Below are positions 44,516-52,649 of a stretch of DNA of 64,000 bases, one piece after another (within the stretch, counting starts at the first letter, position 1; every line of letters begins with the position of its first letter). Position numbers and translations under genes: made by a program. Under the pieces are notes generated by a model. The model was not told the origin of the DNA and made no database searches. It saw only the letters and a program-made list of their open reading frames with translations. Origin of the DNA: VAZQ01 sp035293945. GTDB lineage: Bacteria; Pseudomonadota; Alphaproteobacteria; Rhizobiales; Xanthobacteraceae. The DNA lies in contig DATGLV010000015.1 of NCBI GenBank assembly GCA_035293945.1, positions 62,001 to 126,000 on the forward strand, read 5' to 3'.

Positions 44516-45262
44516 GTGAGCACTTTCTTCAGCAGCAGTTTTGACGTGTTCGTTGCATTCAGCGCCCTGCACCTTCTCGCCGTCGCGGTGTGCACGCTGG
44601 TGATCGCGGGACTAGCCCTGGCGGGCCGGACGCTGCGCGCGCGCGGGATGGAGACGAGATTGCGCCGGTCCTGGGCCGTATTGGCCCTCTCTTATTGGTT
44701 CATCTCCGCCATTGCGCGGAACTGGGATGGGCTCGACGTGGACGGCGGCTTGCCGTTGCATCTCTGCGACTTCAACGGCCTGGCTGCGCCGCTCGCGCTC
44801 TTGATGCTCAACCGCTGGGCGCGCGCGACCCTCTATTTCTGGTCGTTCACCCTGACGCTGCAGGCGTTCATCCAGCCGTTGCTCGCGACCGGCCCGGCGC
44901 ATCTTGCGTTCTGGTCATTCTGGATCGGGCACACGCTTATCATGGCGAGTGCCGTCTATGACGTCGCCGTCTTGGACTTCCGCCCCGATTGGCGTGATGT
45001 CGGGCGTGTTCTCACCGTCAGCGCTGCCTACATAGGGCTGGTGCTGCCGATCGATCTTGCGCTCGGCGTCGATTATGGCTTCATCGGCAACCCGCCGCCC
45101 GGAACGATTATTCCACCCTTCATCGATGCGATGGGCGCATGGCCGCAGCGGGCGCTCATCGTCATGGGATTGGCGGTCATCGGGTTCGTGGTGGCGCTGT
45201 TGCCCTGGCGCTTGGTCGACGAGGCCATGCCGATCGAGAAGGAGACTCTCGCGGCGGAGTGA
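44516..45262 (+). CDS. YwaF-like integral membrane protein (TIGR02206)
   Basis: A 248-residue protein starting with GTG. It has about seven membrane helices: LHLLAVAVCTLVIAGLALAG, WAVLALSYWFISAIA, and the diagnostic GGLPLHLCDFNGLAAPLALL, which carries the LPLHLCD motif of the YwaF family. Later helices include AFWSFWIGHTLIMASAVYDV and a final RALIVMGLAVIGFVVALLPW. The family occurs widely but has no assigned function. The gene is alone, upstream of the tRNA on the other strand. Confidence 0.85.
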   Translation: MSTFFSSSFDVFVAFSALHLLAVAVCTLVIAGLALAGRTLRARGMETRLRRSWAVLALSYWFISAIARNWDGLDVDGGLPLHLCDFNGLAAPLALLMLNRWARATLYFWSFTLTLQAFIQPLLATGPAHLAFWSFWIGHTLIMASAVYDVAVLDFRPDWRDVGRVLTVSAAYIGLVLPIDLALGVDYGFIGNPPPGTIIPPFIDAMGAWPQRALIVMGLAVIGFVVALLPWRLVDEAMPIEKETLAAE

Positions 45263-45318
45263 CGGATCGGCACCTAACCGCCTGTACTCATCATCGGAGC
45301 GCGCCTAACGGGCAAAAG

Positions 45319-45367
45319 TATTACCTATGTCTCCGGTATAAACCGTAACCCATGTGTCCAGAACGGA
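45319..45367. mobile_element. Possible IS481-type terminal remnant beside tRNA-Ser
   Basis: TTACCTATGTCTCCGG (45321-45336) and GTAACCCATGTGTCC (45345-45359) are imperfect direct repeats of the kind recalled from ends of IS481-family elements. They lie 13-20 bases beyond the 3' end of the tRNA-Ser. No transposase gene is present, so this would be a solo remnant. The family name is from memory and needs a search. Confidence 0.4.
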
Positions 45368-45379
45368 CCCATTGGAAGT

Positions 45380-45473
45380 TGGCGGAGACGCAGGGATTCG
45401 AACCCTGGATACGGCTTTAAGACCGTATAACGGTTTAGCAAACCGCCGCCTTCAGCCACTCGGCCACGTCTCC
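45380..45473 (-). tRNA. tRNA-Ser (anticodon GCT)
   Basis: The reverse strand folds as a class II tRNA: acceptor GGAGACG pairs with CGTCTCC, followed by G and an encoded CCA (45380-45382). The D arm is GGCCGAGTGGCTGAAGGC. The anticodon arm CGGTTTGCTAAACCG presents GCT, reading AGC/AGU serine codons. The long variable arm (TACGG/CCGTA) and T arm CAGGGTTCGAATCCCTG complete it. Length is 94. Confidence 0.95.
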
Positions 45474-45556
45474 GTTCACCCGCATCCGTACCGGGGGCGG
45501 GCAAACGGGTCAAGGCACTCGCATGGAGCCGAGCTCCGCAGGCGAACAAGGCGGCG

Positions 45557-45823
45557 TCAGTGCGCCTTGAGCCAGGCGCGAGCGGCGCGTTGGGCGGCGG
45601 CGATCTCTTCCTCGGACATCTGGTCGGCGATCTCACGCCGCAGCCGCACCGCATCCTCGTTGCCGCGCATCGCGGCGAGATTGAACCATTTGTGCGCCAT
45701 CACATAATCGACCGGAACACTGCGCCCGATCGAATACATCAAGCCGAGCTCGTAGAATGTGTCGGCGGCGGGCGCTTCACCCAATGCCGCCGCGTTGATA
45801 TCGCCGAATTCAATGCGTGCCAT
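45557..45823 (-). CDS. Sel1-repeat-like small protein
   Basis: An 88-residue protein. The middle, ADTFYELGLMYSIGRSVPVD and YVMAHKWFNLAAMRGNEDA, forms one Sel1-like (TPR-related) helical repeat, followed by the helical tail IADQMSEEEIAAAQRAARAW. No signal peptide. Single-repeat proteins of this kind are common in Rhizobiales and may bind other proteins; function unknown. It lies just upstream of the tRNA on the same strand. Confidence 0.8.
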   Translation of the reverse strand: MARIEFGDINAAALGEAPAADTFYELGLMYSIGRSVPVDYVMAHKWFNLAAMRGNEDAVRLRREIADQMSEEEIAAAQRAARAWLKAH

Positions 45824-46224
45824 GCTGGCCTCCCCTCCCCGCGCGCGTGCGTCGATCGCGCGACTTCACGCGGGATTTTCCACTCAGCCCCCGGCCGAGC
45901 GCTGGCGATGATGGGAGGAAAATTTGAATGGCCTTTTAAGGATCGAAATGAATCGAAGATGAATTGCTTCCGCGATGTTGCGCGGTCGCATCGGATGTTA
46001 CCAACCATTAAGCACGCAGGTGTCGCTGCGCGAGAAGCGTGCATCCGGCTTGGCGGTCAAAGCTCTCCTCGGAGGGCATGTGGACCGTCCAAAAGCCGCC
46101 GCAAAAGGCCTGCCATGTTGCCGGCCGCGGGGCCTGCCGGGCGAAATGGAATCGGGCTATCTTCGCCGGCTTGAAAGGTGCCGTGGGCATTCGACTTCGG
46201 CTGCAGAATAGAGAGGGGAGACTG
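45824..46224. other. Intergenic region, no gene recognised
   Basis: About 400 bases between the Sel1-like gene (minus) and the DUF2147 gene (plus). Short direct repeats of ATCGAA are seen near 45942-45957. The region should hold promoters for both genes, and GAGAGGGGAG before the ATG at 46225 is a clear ribosome site. Frames crossing it lack family features. Confidence 0.4.
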
Positions 46225-46662
46225 ATGAAACTTCTGCCAACCGCAACGACCGCTGCCGCTTTGCTCGCCGCCACGCTTGGCACAAGCTTGGCCGCTGATC
46301 CGATGGGCAATTGGCGCACCGAGGACGGCAAGGCCACCGTGCGCATCGCGGCCTGCGGGTCTGCGATCTGCGGCACCATCATTGCCCTGAAGGAAGCTAA
46401 CGACCCCGCGACCGGCAAGCCGAAAACCGACAAGAACAATGCCGATCCCAGCCTGCGCAACCGGCCGATGATCGGCGTTCCAATCGTGCTCGGCATGACC
46501 CCGAGCGGCACCGCCAACAAATGGTCCGGCCAAGTCTACAATGCCGAGGACGGCAAGACTTACTCGGGCAGCCTGACCCTGCAGGATGCGAACACGATCA
46601 AGCTTGAGGGCTGCGTCATGGGTTTCATCTGCAAGTCTTCGACCTGGACCAGGGGAAGCTGA
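46225..46662 (+). CDS. DUF2147-family secreted protein
   Basis: A 145-residue protein with a signal peptide (MKLLPTATTAAALLAATLG, cleaved after SLAA) and a lipocalin-like DUF2147 domain: ADPMGNWRTEDGKATVRI, then AACGSAICGTIIALKEAND, GMTPSGTANKWSGQVYNAED and LEGCVMGFICKSSTWTR. Paired cysteines at both ends suggest disulfides. Periplasmic; the family has no established function. The start is chosen from GAGAGGGGAG ahead of it; the longer frame to 46039 is rejected. Confidence 0.9.
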   Translation: MKLLPTATTAAALLAATLGTSLAADPMGNWRTEDGKATVRIAACGSAICGTIIALKEANDPATGKPKTDKNNADPSLRNRPMIGVPIVLGMTPSGTANKWSGQVYNAEDGKTYSGSLTLQDANTIKLEGCVMGFICKSSTWTRGS

Positions 46663-46726
46663 GCGCCGGAATTCAGCGCCACAGCCGTTGGCGGGCGCTC
46701 GCGTATCCTGATTAAGGCTCGCTTAA

Positions 46727-47036
46727 AAAACCGAGGGCGTCGGCGAGATATCGGAACCTCAAGACCGGTGGCAACGACCTGCCAGCGGCGGAGGCCTGAT
46801 CTTCGAGAGCCACCCGAAAGTCGCTCTCTCTGGATTTGGCCCCCTCTTCACCAAGTCCGGCCTTGCAACGCCGATCGAGGTGAAGCTTGAGTTTCCTGTC
46901 TCGCCGACGCCCTTGCCGTCGACCGGAACCGGCGGGTCATGCGTGATCGCCTTACGCGGTTCGCTGCACGACCTCCGCCGGCCCGTTAGACGCAGTCGTC
47001 GACATGCTCGAAGTCGAAGACTGTAAGGCGGCGTGA
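46727..47036 (+). pseudogene. Possible decayed coding remnant
   Basis: A frame open for about 100 codons without a credible start reads SGGGLIFESHPKVALSGFG and TPIEVKLEFPVSPTPLPSTG, more protein-like than random antisense text. It runs into TAA at 47024-47026. A neighbouring frame ends DAVVDMLEVEDCKAA at TGA 47034-47036, as though a single shift had split one tail. No family is recognised. It may be a remnant or chance. Confidence 0.3.
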
Positions 47037-47037
47037 A

Positions 47038-47121
47038 CTACATCTTCTTCTTTCTGCGCTTCGTCTTCTTCGCAGTCTTCTTCGCCGCGGTCTTCGTCTT
47101 CGTCTTACGCTTCTTCGCCAT
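47038..47121 (-). CDS. 27-residue lysine-rich mini-protein
   Basis: ATG (47119-47121), preceded by the strong ribosome site GGAGGG, opens a 27-codon frame with 17 lysines and arginines: MAKKRKTKTKTAAKKTAKKT, then KRRKKKM and TAG. The AAKKT/AKKT units resemble small histone-H1-like proteins of Rhizobiales that bind nucleic acids. It is too short for usual gene callers. About 220-250 bases upstream on this strand lie two TATAAAAT boxes, 26 bases apart. Function inferred only from composition. Confidence 0.6.
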   Translation of the reverse strand: MAKKRKTKTKTAAKKTAKKTKRRKKKM

Positions 47122-47740
47122 GCTGCCCTCCTAGCCAATGAGTGAGTGGCGATGTCGGTCAGTGCTCACGGGGATCGTGAAGCACTCCTCTTCGAATACT
47201 ACAGCGCGGCGAAAAAAACACCTTTTCCACTTAACGAAGCGTGTACGCGAGACCATCGACACCATCCATTGTGCGCGTTCATGCGTTCACCCGAACCCTC
47301 ATGCGCTTTGCACAAGCGTGCGCGTGTGTGCGCGCGGGCAATTTTATAGAAGTGCATGAAACACCGATTTTATAAGGGCTTTTGCAACATCGCGATCAAT
47401 CGCGCGGTGTCTCCTCGACGCAGAGCGCGAGCACGCCGCTGCGCCTGTTGCGTTGGCCGCGGGCAGCTCTTCATGCATGCGCGCGCCGGTGAAAAAAAAT
47501 TTTGGAAAATGCGCGTGCGCAGCCGCCTCGCATGGCCGGATTCGATCCGAATCGCGCGAATCGGCGGCAACTGATTCGCATTGACGCGGCGCGCGGTGAC
47601 GATTTGGAGACAAGCCGGAGGGTCGGCGGATCAAATTTTCGCCCCTGTTGGGCACCTCCGGGGCGGCGAAAGGTCACCGTGCGGCCGCTTGCCTGCCAGA
47701 TGAATCGATCAGTCGAGACGGCAGGCACCAAGCGAGCGGA
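47122..47740. other. Gene-poor region between mini-protein and gatB
   Basis: About 620 bases without a credible gene. Seen: two ATTTTATA motifs (47341-47348, 47367-47374; TATAAAAT on the other strand), a 21-base alternating purine-pyrimidine run (47316-47336), and a short A/T island GGTGAAAAAAAATTTTGG near 47490. The text suggests promoter or leader sequence for the lysine-rich protein, rather than protein coding. Confidence 0.45.
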
Positions 47741-49210
47741 TCAAAGGCCGAGCTTCTGCTTGACGAGGTTGTTCACCGCCGCCGGGTTTGCTTTTCCGCC
47801 CGAGGCCTTCATCACCTGACCAACGAACCAGCCGGCAAGCGTGGGCTTGGCTTTGGCCTGCGCAACCTTGTCGGGGCTCTTGGCCATGATCTCGTCGACG
47901 ATCGCCGCAATCGCGCTGAGGTCGGAGACCTGCATCATGCCGCGGGCCTCGACCACAGCGCGCGGATCGCCGCCTTCGCTCCATACGATCTCGAACAGGT
48001 CCTTGGCGATCTTGCCGGAGATGGTGCCCTCAGCGATCAGATCGAGGATGGCGCCGAGCTGCGCAGCCGATACCGGCGAGGCGCCGATCTCCAGACCTTC
48101 CTTGTTGAGGCGCCCGGCGAGCTCATTGATCACCCAGTTCGCCGCCATCTTGGGATCTCGCGCCTGCGCGACTTGCTCGAAGAAGTCGGCGGTGGCCCGC
48201 TCGGCGATGAGCACATCGGCGTCATAGGCCGATAGACCATGCGCGCGCATGAAGCGCGCCTTCTTCTCGTCGGGGAGCTCGGGCAGCTCCGCGCGCAAGG
48301 CATCGATGAAGGCAGGGTCGAGCTCGAGCGGAAGCAAATCCGGATCCGGGAAGTAGCGGTAGTCGTGCGCCTCCTCCTTGTTGCGCATCGGTCGCGTCTC
48401 GCCGCGGTCGGGATCGAACAGCCGCGTCTCCTGCTCGATCGCGCCGCCGTCCTCCAGGATCGCGATTTGCCGGCGTGCCTCATGCTCGATCGCCTGCCCG
48501 ATGAAGCGGATCGAGTTCACGTTCTTGATCTCGCAGCGGGTACCGAGCTTCTCCCCCGGACGGCGCACCGAGACATTGACGTCGGCACGCAGGTTTCCCT
48601 TCTCCATGTCGCCATCACAGGTACCCAAATATCGCATGATCGTGCGCAACTTGCTCACATAGGCCTTGGCGTCGTCGGCCGATCGCAGGTCCGGCTTGGA
48701 GACGATCTCCATCAGGGCGACGCCGGCGCGATTGAGATCGACCAACGAAGTGTCGGCACGCTGATCGTGCAGGGATTTGCCCGCATCCTGCTCGAGGTGC
48801 AGACGCTCGATGCGGACGCGGATCACTTCGCCGTCGGCGCCGGAGATTGCCACCTCTCCCTCGCCAACTATCGGCGACTTGTATTGGCTGATCTGGTAGC
48901 CTTGCGGCAGGTCAGGATAAAAATAGTTCTTCCGGTCGAATACCGATTTGAGATTGATCGCGGCCTTGAGCCCGAGCCCGGTGCGCACTGCCTGGGCAAC
49001 GCATTCCCGATTGATGACCGGCAGCATGCCGGGCATCGCCGCGTCGACAAGCGAAACATGTGAATTCGGCGCGCCGCCGAATGCGGTGGAGGCGCCGGAG
49101 AACAGCTTCGCCTGCGACGTCACCTGGGCATGCACCTCGAGCCCGATGACGACCTCCCAGTCGGCGGTCGCCCCTCGGATCAGCTTTGAAGCTCTTGCCG
49201 GTGCGTTCAT
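47741..49210 (-). CDS. gatB: Asp/Glu-tRNA amidotransferase subunit B
   Basis: A 489-residue subunit. The kinase-like cradle domain begins WEVVIGLEVHAQVTSQAKLF and has the zinc/Mg region with NKEEAHDYRYFPDPDLLP; the C-terminal YqeY-like domain is the last 140 residues (ANWVINELAGRLN, GWFVGQVMKASGGKANPAAV). With GatA and GatC it converts Glu-tRNA(Gln) and/or Asp-tRNA(Asn) to the amides. The ATG overlaps the stop of the small upstream gene as ATGA. The operon also contains gatC, gatA and two small genes. Confidence 0.95.
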   Translation of the reverse strand: MNAPARASKLIRGATADWEVVIGLEVHAQVTSQAKLFSGASTAFGGAPNSHVSLVDAAMPGMLPVINRECVAQAVRTGLGLKAAINLKSVFDRKNYFYPDLPQGYQISQYKSPIVGEGEVAISGADGEVIRVRIERLHLEQDAGKSLHDQRADTSLVDLNRAGVALMEIVSKPDLRSADDAKAYVSKLRTIMRYLGTCDGDMEKGNLRADVNVSVRRPGEKLGTRCEIKNVNSIRFIGQAIEHEARRQIAILEDGGAIEQETRLFDPDRGETRPMRNKEEAHDYRYFPDPDLLPLELDPAFIDALRAELPELPDEKKARFMRAHGLSAYDADVLIAERATADFFEQVAQARDPKMAANWVINELAGRLNKEGLEIGASPVSAAQLGAILDLIAEGTISGKIAKDLFEIVWSEGGDPRAVVEARGMMQVSDLSAIAAIVDEIMAKSPDKVAQAKAKPTLAGWFVGQVMKASGGKANPAAVNNLVKQKLGL

Positions 49211-49509
49211 TTTAGGCCCATCGGGTTATCAAGCAGCGCGGCCGCGATGCTATTCCATTCAGCGGCCAAGGATTCGCTTGGCAGAGGCCTCCCAGCCTCG
49301 CCGTACCAATAGCGCGCATTGGCAAGATCGCCTTCGCGGCGGTGCAGATAGGCGTGCACCCAGGCGCAATCCGCACCCTTCTCATCCATGATGAGCGTGT
49401 GGGCGCGCCCCCAATCGCCCTTCGCCTCCCACCACAGCGCGACCAGCGCCGCCGCGAGCGCCGGCGGCTCCGGGTTCGCGGTGCTGTGCTTGAGCTCAGC
49501 GAGGGTCAT
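49207..49509 (-). CDS. Conserved small protein in the gatCAB operon
   Basis: A 100-residue soluble protein, MTLAELKHSTANPEPPALAA at the start, then ALWWEAKGDWGRAHTLIMDE and CAWVHAYLHRREGDLANARY, the latter resembling one TPR-like helix pair. The pattern is recalled from conserved hypothetical proteins of Rhizobiales. Its stop overlaps gatB by 4 bases and its ATG overlaps the end of the preceding small frame, so it is within the operon. Function unknown. Confidence 0.8.
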   Translation of the reverse strand: MTLAELKHSTANPEPPALAAALVALWWEAKGDWGRAHTLIMDEKGADCAWVHAYLHRREGDLANARYWYGEAGRPLPSESLAAEWNSIAAALLDNPMGLK

Positions 49510-49676
49510 TCTCGATGATCCGCTGCCAATCCGGATCGGCGGGATCGGTCAGATCCGTTCCGGGCGAGCTTCACGAGGCCTTTCATGGCCCCATAATTTG
49601 GATGGCGTGGTGAAATCGCAAGGCGCTCAGGTTCGCGACCTTCATCGCCAACCTCCCGGGTTGGTTTATCGCTCAT
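49496..49676 (-). pseudogene. Small HPNYGAMKG-type gene, probably frameshifted
   Basis: From an ATG at 49676, six bases after the gatA stop, the frame reads MSDKPTREVGDEGREPERLA and PRHPNYGAMKGLVKLAR, then goes out of family text and stops at 49506. In the next frame the text continues GTDLTDPADPDWQRIIENDPR to a TGA at 49496-49498, as expected for the small HPNYGAMKG/DLTxPADPxW proteins recalled from Rhizobiales. One extra base in the run GGG/CCC at 49562-49564 explains the break. Either a true mutation or an assembly error; without the shift it encodes 56 residues. Confidence 0.5.
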
Positions 49677-49682
49677 CTGCCC

Positions 49683-51158
49683 TTACCACCACCGCTCCGG
49701 CGTGAACCGGCCGGCCGCATCTTCGATGACTTGTGCAAGCGAGAACAGCGTCTCCTCGTCGAACGGACGGCCGATCAGCTGCAGCCCAAGCGGCAAGCCT
49801 TCTGCCGACAAACCACCCGGCAGCGAAAGGCCAGGCAGGCCCGCCATGTTCACCGTCACGGTGAACACGTCATTGAGATACATCTCGACCGGATCGCCGG
49901 AGCCTTTTTCGCCGATCGCAAATGCAGCCGAGGGCGTGGCGGGCGCCAGGATCGCGTTTATGCCCGAGGCGAAGCACTGCTCGTAATCCTTCTTGATCAG
50001 GGTTCGTACCTTCTGGGCGCGCAGGTAGTAGGCATCGTAATAGCCGGCCGACAGCACATAGGTGCCGATCATGATGCGGCGGCGCACTTCAAACCCGAAT
50101 CCTGCGGCGCGCGTCTTCTGATACATCTCGCTGACGTCCGCGCCCGGCACCCGCAAGCCGTAGCGCACGCCGTCATAGCGCGCGAGGTTCGACGAGGCTT
50201 CCGCCGAAGCCACGATGTAGTAGGCCGGCAGCGCGTATTTGGTGTGCGGCAGCGAGATGTCGACGAGCTCGGCCCCGGCGGCGGAGAGCCATTCCGCGCC
50301 GCGCTGCCACATGACGTCGATCTCGGCCGCCATGCCGTCGACACGGTATTCCTTGGGAATGCCAATTCTCATTCCTTTGACCGACTTGCCGACTGCGGCT
50401 TCGAAATCGGGAACGGAGCGATCGACCGACGTCGAATCCTTCGGATCGTGTCCGGCCATTGACTTGAGCAAAATGGCGGCATCGCGCACCGTGCGCGCGA
50501 AAGGGCCCGCCTGATCGAGCGAGGAGGCGAACGCAACGATCCCCCAGCGCGAGCACCGCCCGTAAGTGGGCTTGATGCCGACAATGCCGCTGAAGGCGGC
50601 GGGCTGGCGGATCGAGCCGCCGGTATCGGTGCCAAGTGCGCCCGCGCACAGCATTGCGGCGACCGCCGCCGCTGAGCCGCCGGAGGAGCCGCCCGGCACC
50701 AGCGACGCATTGGAGCCGCGCCGCCGCCATGGCGAGATGACCGGGCCGAATGCCGAGGTCTCGTTGGAGGAGCCCATGGCGAATTCGTCGTTGTTGAGCT
50801 TGCCGAGCAGCACGGCGCCGTCGCGCCAGAGATTGGCGGTGATGGTCGACTCGTAGGTCGGCACGAAATTATCGAGAATGCGCGAGCAGGCTGTCGTGCG
50901 CACGCCGCGCGTCGCAAACAGATCCTTGACGCCGAGCGGAATGCCTTCCAGCGGGCCGGCCGCGCCATTCTTCAACCGTGCATCGGCGGCGGCCGCCATC
51001 GCGCGCGCCAGCTCCGGCGTCTCCAGCACGTAGGCGTTGAGCGGGCGAGCGCGTTCCACGGCGGCAAGATGCGCCTCGGTGAGCTCGGTTGCACTGAAGC
51101 TCTTGTTGCGCAAGCCGGCGCGCGCTTGCGACAAGGTAAGGCTGGTGAGGTCGCTCAT
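49683..51158 (-). CDS. gatA: Asp/Glu-tRNA amidotransferase subunit A
   Basis: A 491-residue amidase-signature enzyme. The Ser-cisSer-Lys triad is visible in PLGVKDLFATRG (Lys) and LVPGGSSGGSAAAVAAML (serines), with DTGGSIRQPAAFSG. The substrate-binding C-terminal region ends VTVNMAGLPGLSLPGG and RPFDEETLFSLAQ. It releases ammonia from glutamine for transfer by GatB. It follows gatC by 6 bases. Length is normal. Confidence 0.95.
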   Translation of the reverse strand: MSDLTSLTLSQARAGLRNKSFSATELTEAHLAAVERARPLNAYVLETPELARAMAAAADARLKNGAAGPLEGIPLGVKDLFATRGVRTTACSRILDNFVPTYESTITANLWRDGAVLLGKLNNDEFAMGSSNETSAFGPVISPWRRRGSNASLVPGGSSGGSAAAVAAMLCAGALGTDTGGSIRQPAAFSGIVGIKPTYGRCSRWGIVAFASSLDQAGPFARTVRDAAILLKSMAGHDPKDSTSVDRSVPDFEAAVGKSVKGMRIGIPKEYRVDGMAAEIDVMWQRGAEWLSAAGAELVDISLPHTKYALPAYYIVASAEASSNLARYDGVRYGLRVPGADVSEMYQKTRAAGFGFEVRRRIMIGTYVLSAGYYDAYYLRAQKVRTLIKKDYEQCFASGINAILAPATPSAAFAIGEKGSGDPVEMYLNDVFTVTVNMAGLPGLSLPGGLSAEGLPLGLQLIGRPFDEETLFSLAQVIEDAAGRFTPERWW

Positions 51159-51164
51159 TCTGAC

Positions 51165-51452
51165 CTACTCGACCACCTTGGGAACCAGGAAGAAATGGTC
51201 CTCGGCTGCCGGCGCGTTGCGCATGATCTCGTCGGCGATCTCACCGTCGGTGACCTTGTCATCGCGCTGAAACAGCCGCATCGGCGTCACCGAGGTCATC
51301 GGCTCGACGCCGGTGACATCGACCTCGGCCAGCTGCTCCACAAAGGCCAGCATGGCATTGAGCTCGGCCTCGAGGTCTGCGACCTCCGCATCGGTAACGG
51401 CGATGCGCGCGAGATGCGCGATGCGGCGGACAAGTTGGGCATCGACCGACAT
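51165..51452 (-). CDS. gatC: Asp/Glu-tRNA amidotransferase subunit C
   Basis: A 95-residue clamp protein: MSVDAQLVRRIAHLARIAVT, DLEAELNAMLAFVEQLAEVD and VTGVEPMTSVTPMRLFQRDD, ending FFLVPKVVE. It stabilises the GatA-GatB interface. First gene of the operon. The 111 bases ahead of it are shared with the divergent TctC gene and must hold the operon promoter. Confidence 0.95.
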   Translation of the reverse strand: MSVDAQLVRRIAHLARIAVTDAEVADLEAELNAMLAFVEQLAEVDVTGVEPMTSVTPMRLFQRDDKVTDGEIADEIMRNAPAAEDHFFLVPKVVE

Positions 51453-51563
51453 TATTTACCTCGCGACGGGCACCGGTACGGGAGCGGACGGTTCGGCCGC
51501 CTATAGCAGGCTGGGGAATTGCCCGGCAACTCGTTGCCGCTATGCTGCGCTGGGTCGAGGAGT

Positions 51564-52550
51564 ATGCCGATGCGGAGCGTCCAACGCTTCTGGGCCGCAG
51601 TCTGCCTGTGCGCGGTCGCTTTGATCTGCACGACGCTGGCTCGGGCGCAGGGTCAGCCACAGGCTTGGCCGTCGCGGCCGGTGAAGATCGTGGTGGCATT
51701 CTCGCCTGGCGGGAGCGCCGATCAGCTCGGCCGCCTGCTCGCGCAGGAGCTTTCCAGCGCCTTTGGCCAGCAATTCTATGTGGAGAATCGGCCGGGCAGC
51801 AGCGGCAGCATCGGGTCGGGCTTGGTCGCCCGCTCGGAGGCGGACGGCTATACCCTGCTCATCGGTGGATCCGGCGCGCACCTGACGGGCCCGGCCACCA
51901 ACCCGAATATCGGCTATGATCCGATCAAGGATTTCACCCATATTGCCATGATCGCGGCCGACACTTTCGTGGTTGCCGCCAATCCGAGCTTGGGCGCCCG
52001 CTCCATCGCGGACCTCGTCAAGATCGCCCGCGCGAGGCCCTTGACCTCATCCTCGCCCGGACCGGGCTCGCTCGGACATCTGATCCTCGAGCAGTTCAAC
52101 CGCCGCGCCGGCATCGACATCCAGCATGTTCCCTCGCCAAATTCCGGCATGCTGGACGTCCTCGGCAATCACATTTCCATGTCGTTCACGACGCTCTTGA
52201 CCGCCGGGGAGCATCTCCGCTCGGGCGGCATGGTCGGGCTCGCCGTCACATCGGCGGAGCGCAATCCGGTCTACCGGGACATTCCGACCTTTGCGGAGCA
52301 AGGCTATCCCGAAATTCGTGGCGACACCTGGTTCTGGCTCACCGCCCCGAAAAACCTGCCCGCCCCGATCGTGCAGCGCCTCAATGTCGAGGTGCGTCAT
52401 ATTATGCAGCTGCCGCGGACGAAGGCGTACCTCCAGCAGATGGCGCTCACCACGGCCGACCTCGATCCCGACGCGGTCACCGATTTCGTCCGAAAAGAAT
52501 TCGCCTACTGGGCGCCGCTCGCAAAGGAAGTTGGGCTGCGGGTGGAGTAG
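51564..52550 (+). CDS. Tripartite tricarboxylate transporter receptor (TctC/Bug family), copy 1
   Basis: The ATG at 51564, preceded by GAGGAG, gives 328 residues with a signal peptide ending CTTLARA. The binding protein has the Bug signature VKIVVAFSPGGSADQLGRLL, FYVENRPGSSGSIGSG, DGYTLLIGGSGAH and later the YPEIRGDTWFWL/PAPIVQRLNVEV segments. Such periplasmic proteins capture carboxylates for a TctAB membrane pair; no TctA or TctB is in the window. Alternatively it may act in sensing. It starts 111 bases from gatC on the other strand. Confidence 0.88.
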   Translation: MPMRSVQRFWAAVCLCAVALICTTLARAQGQPQAWPSRPVKIVVAFSPGGSADQLGRLLAQELSSAFGQQFYVENRPGSSGSIGSGLVARSEADGYTLLIGGSGAHLTGPATNPNIGYDPIKDFTHIAMIAADTFVVAANPSLGARSIADLVKIARARPLTSSSPGPGSLGHLILEQFNRRAGIDIQHVPSPNSGMLDVLGNHISMSFTTLLTAGEHLRSGGMVGLAVTSAERNPVYRDIPTFAEQGYPEIRGDTWFWLTAPKNLPAPIVQRLNVEVRHIMQLPRTKAYLQQMALTTADLDPDAVTDFVRKEFAYWAPLAKEVGLRVE

Positions 52551-52649
52551 CAGTTGCTGCGCAACGGGCGGCGTGGCGCTTGTTCAGTTCAAGGCCGACC
52601 AAAGGAGCCGCGCGGCTTGGGACTCTCTTTTGAATCCAGTCGAGCTAAC

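Noticed and set aside
47138..47574. Short plus-strand frames in the gene-poor region
   Set aside because: Arginine/cysteine-rich chance frames without ribosome sites or similarity to anything recognised.
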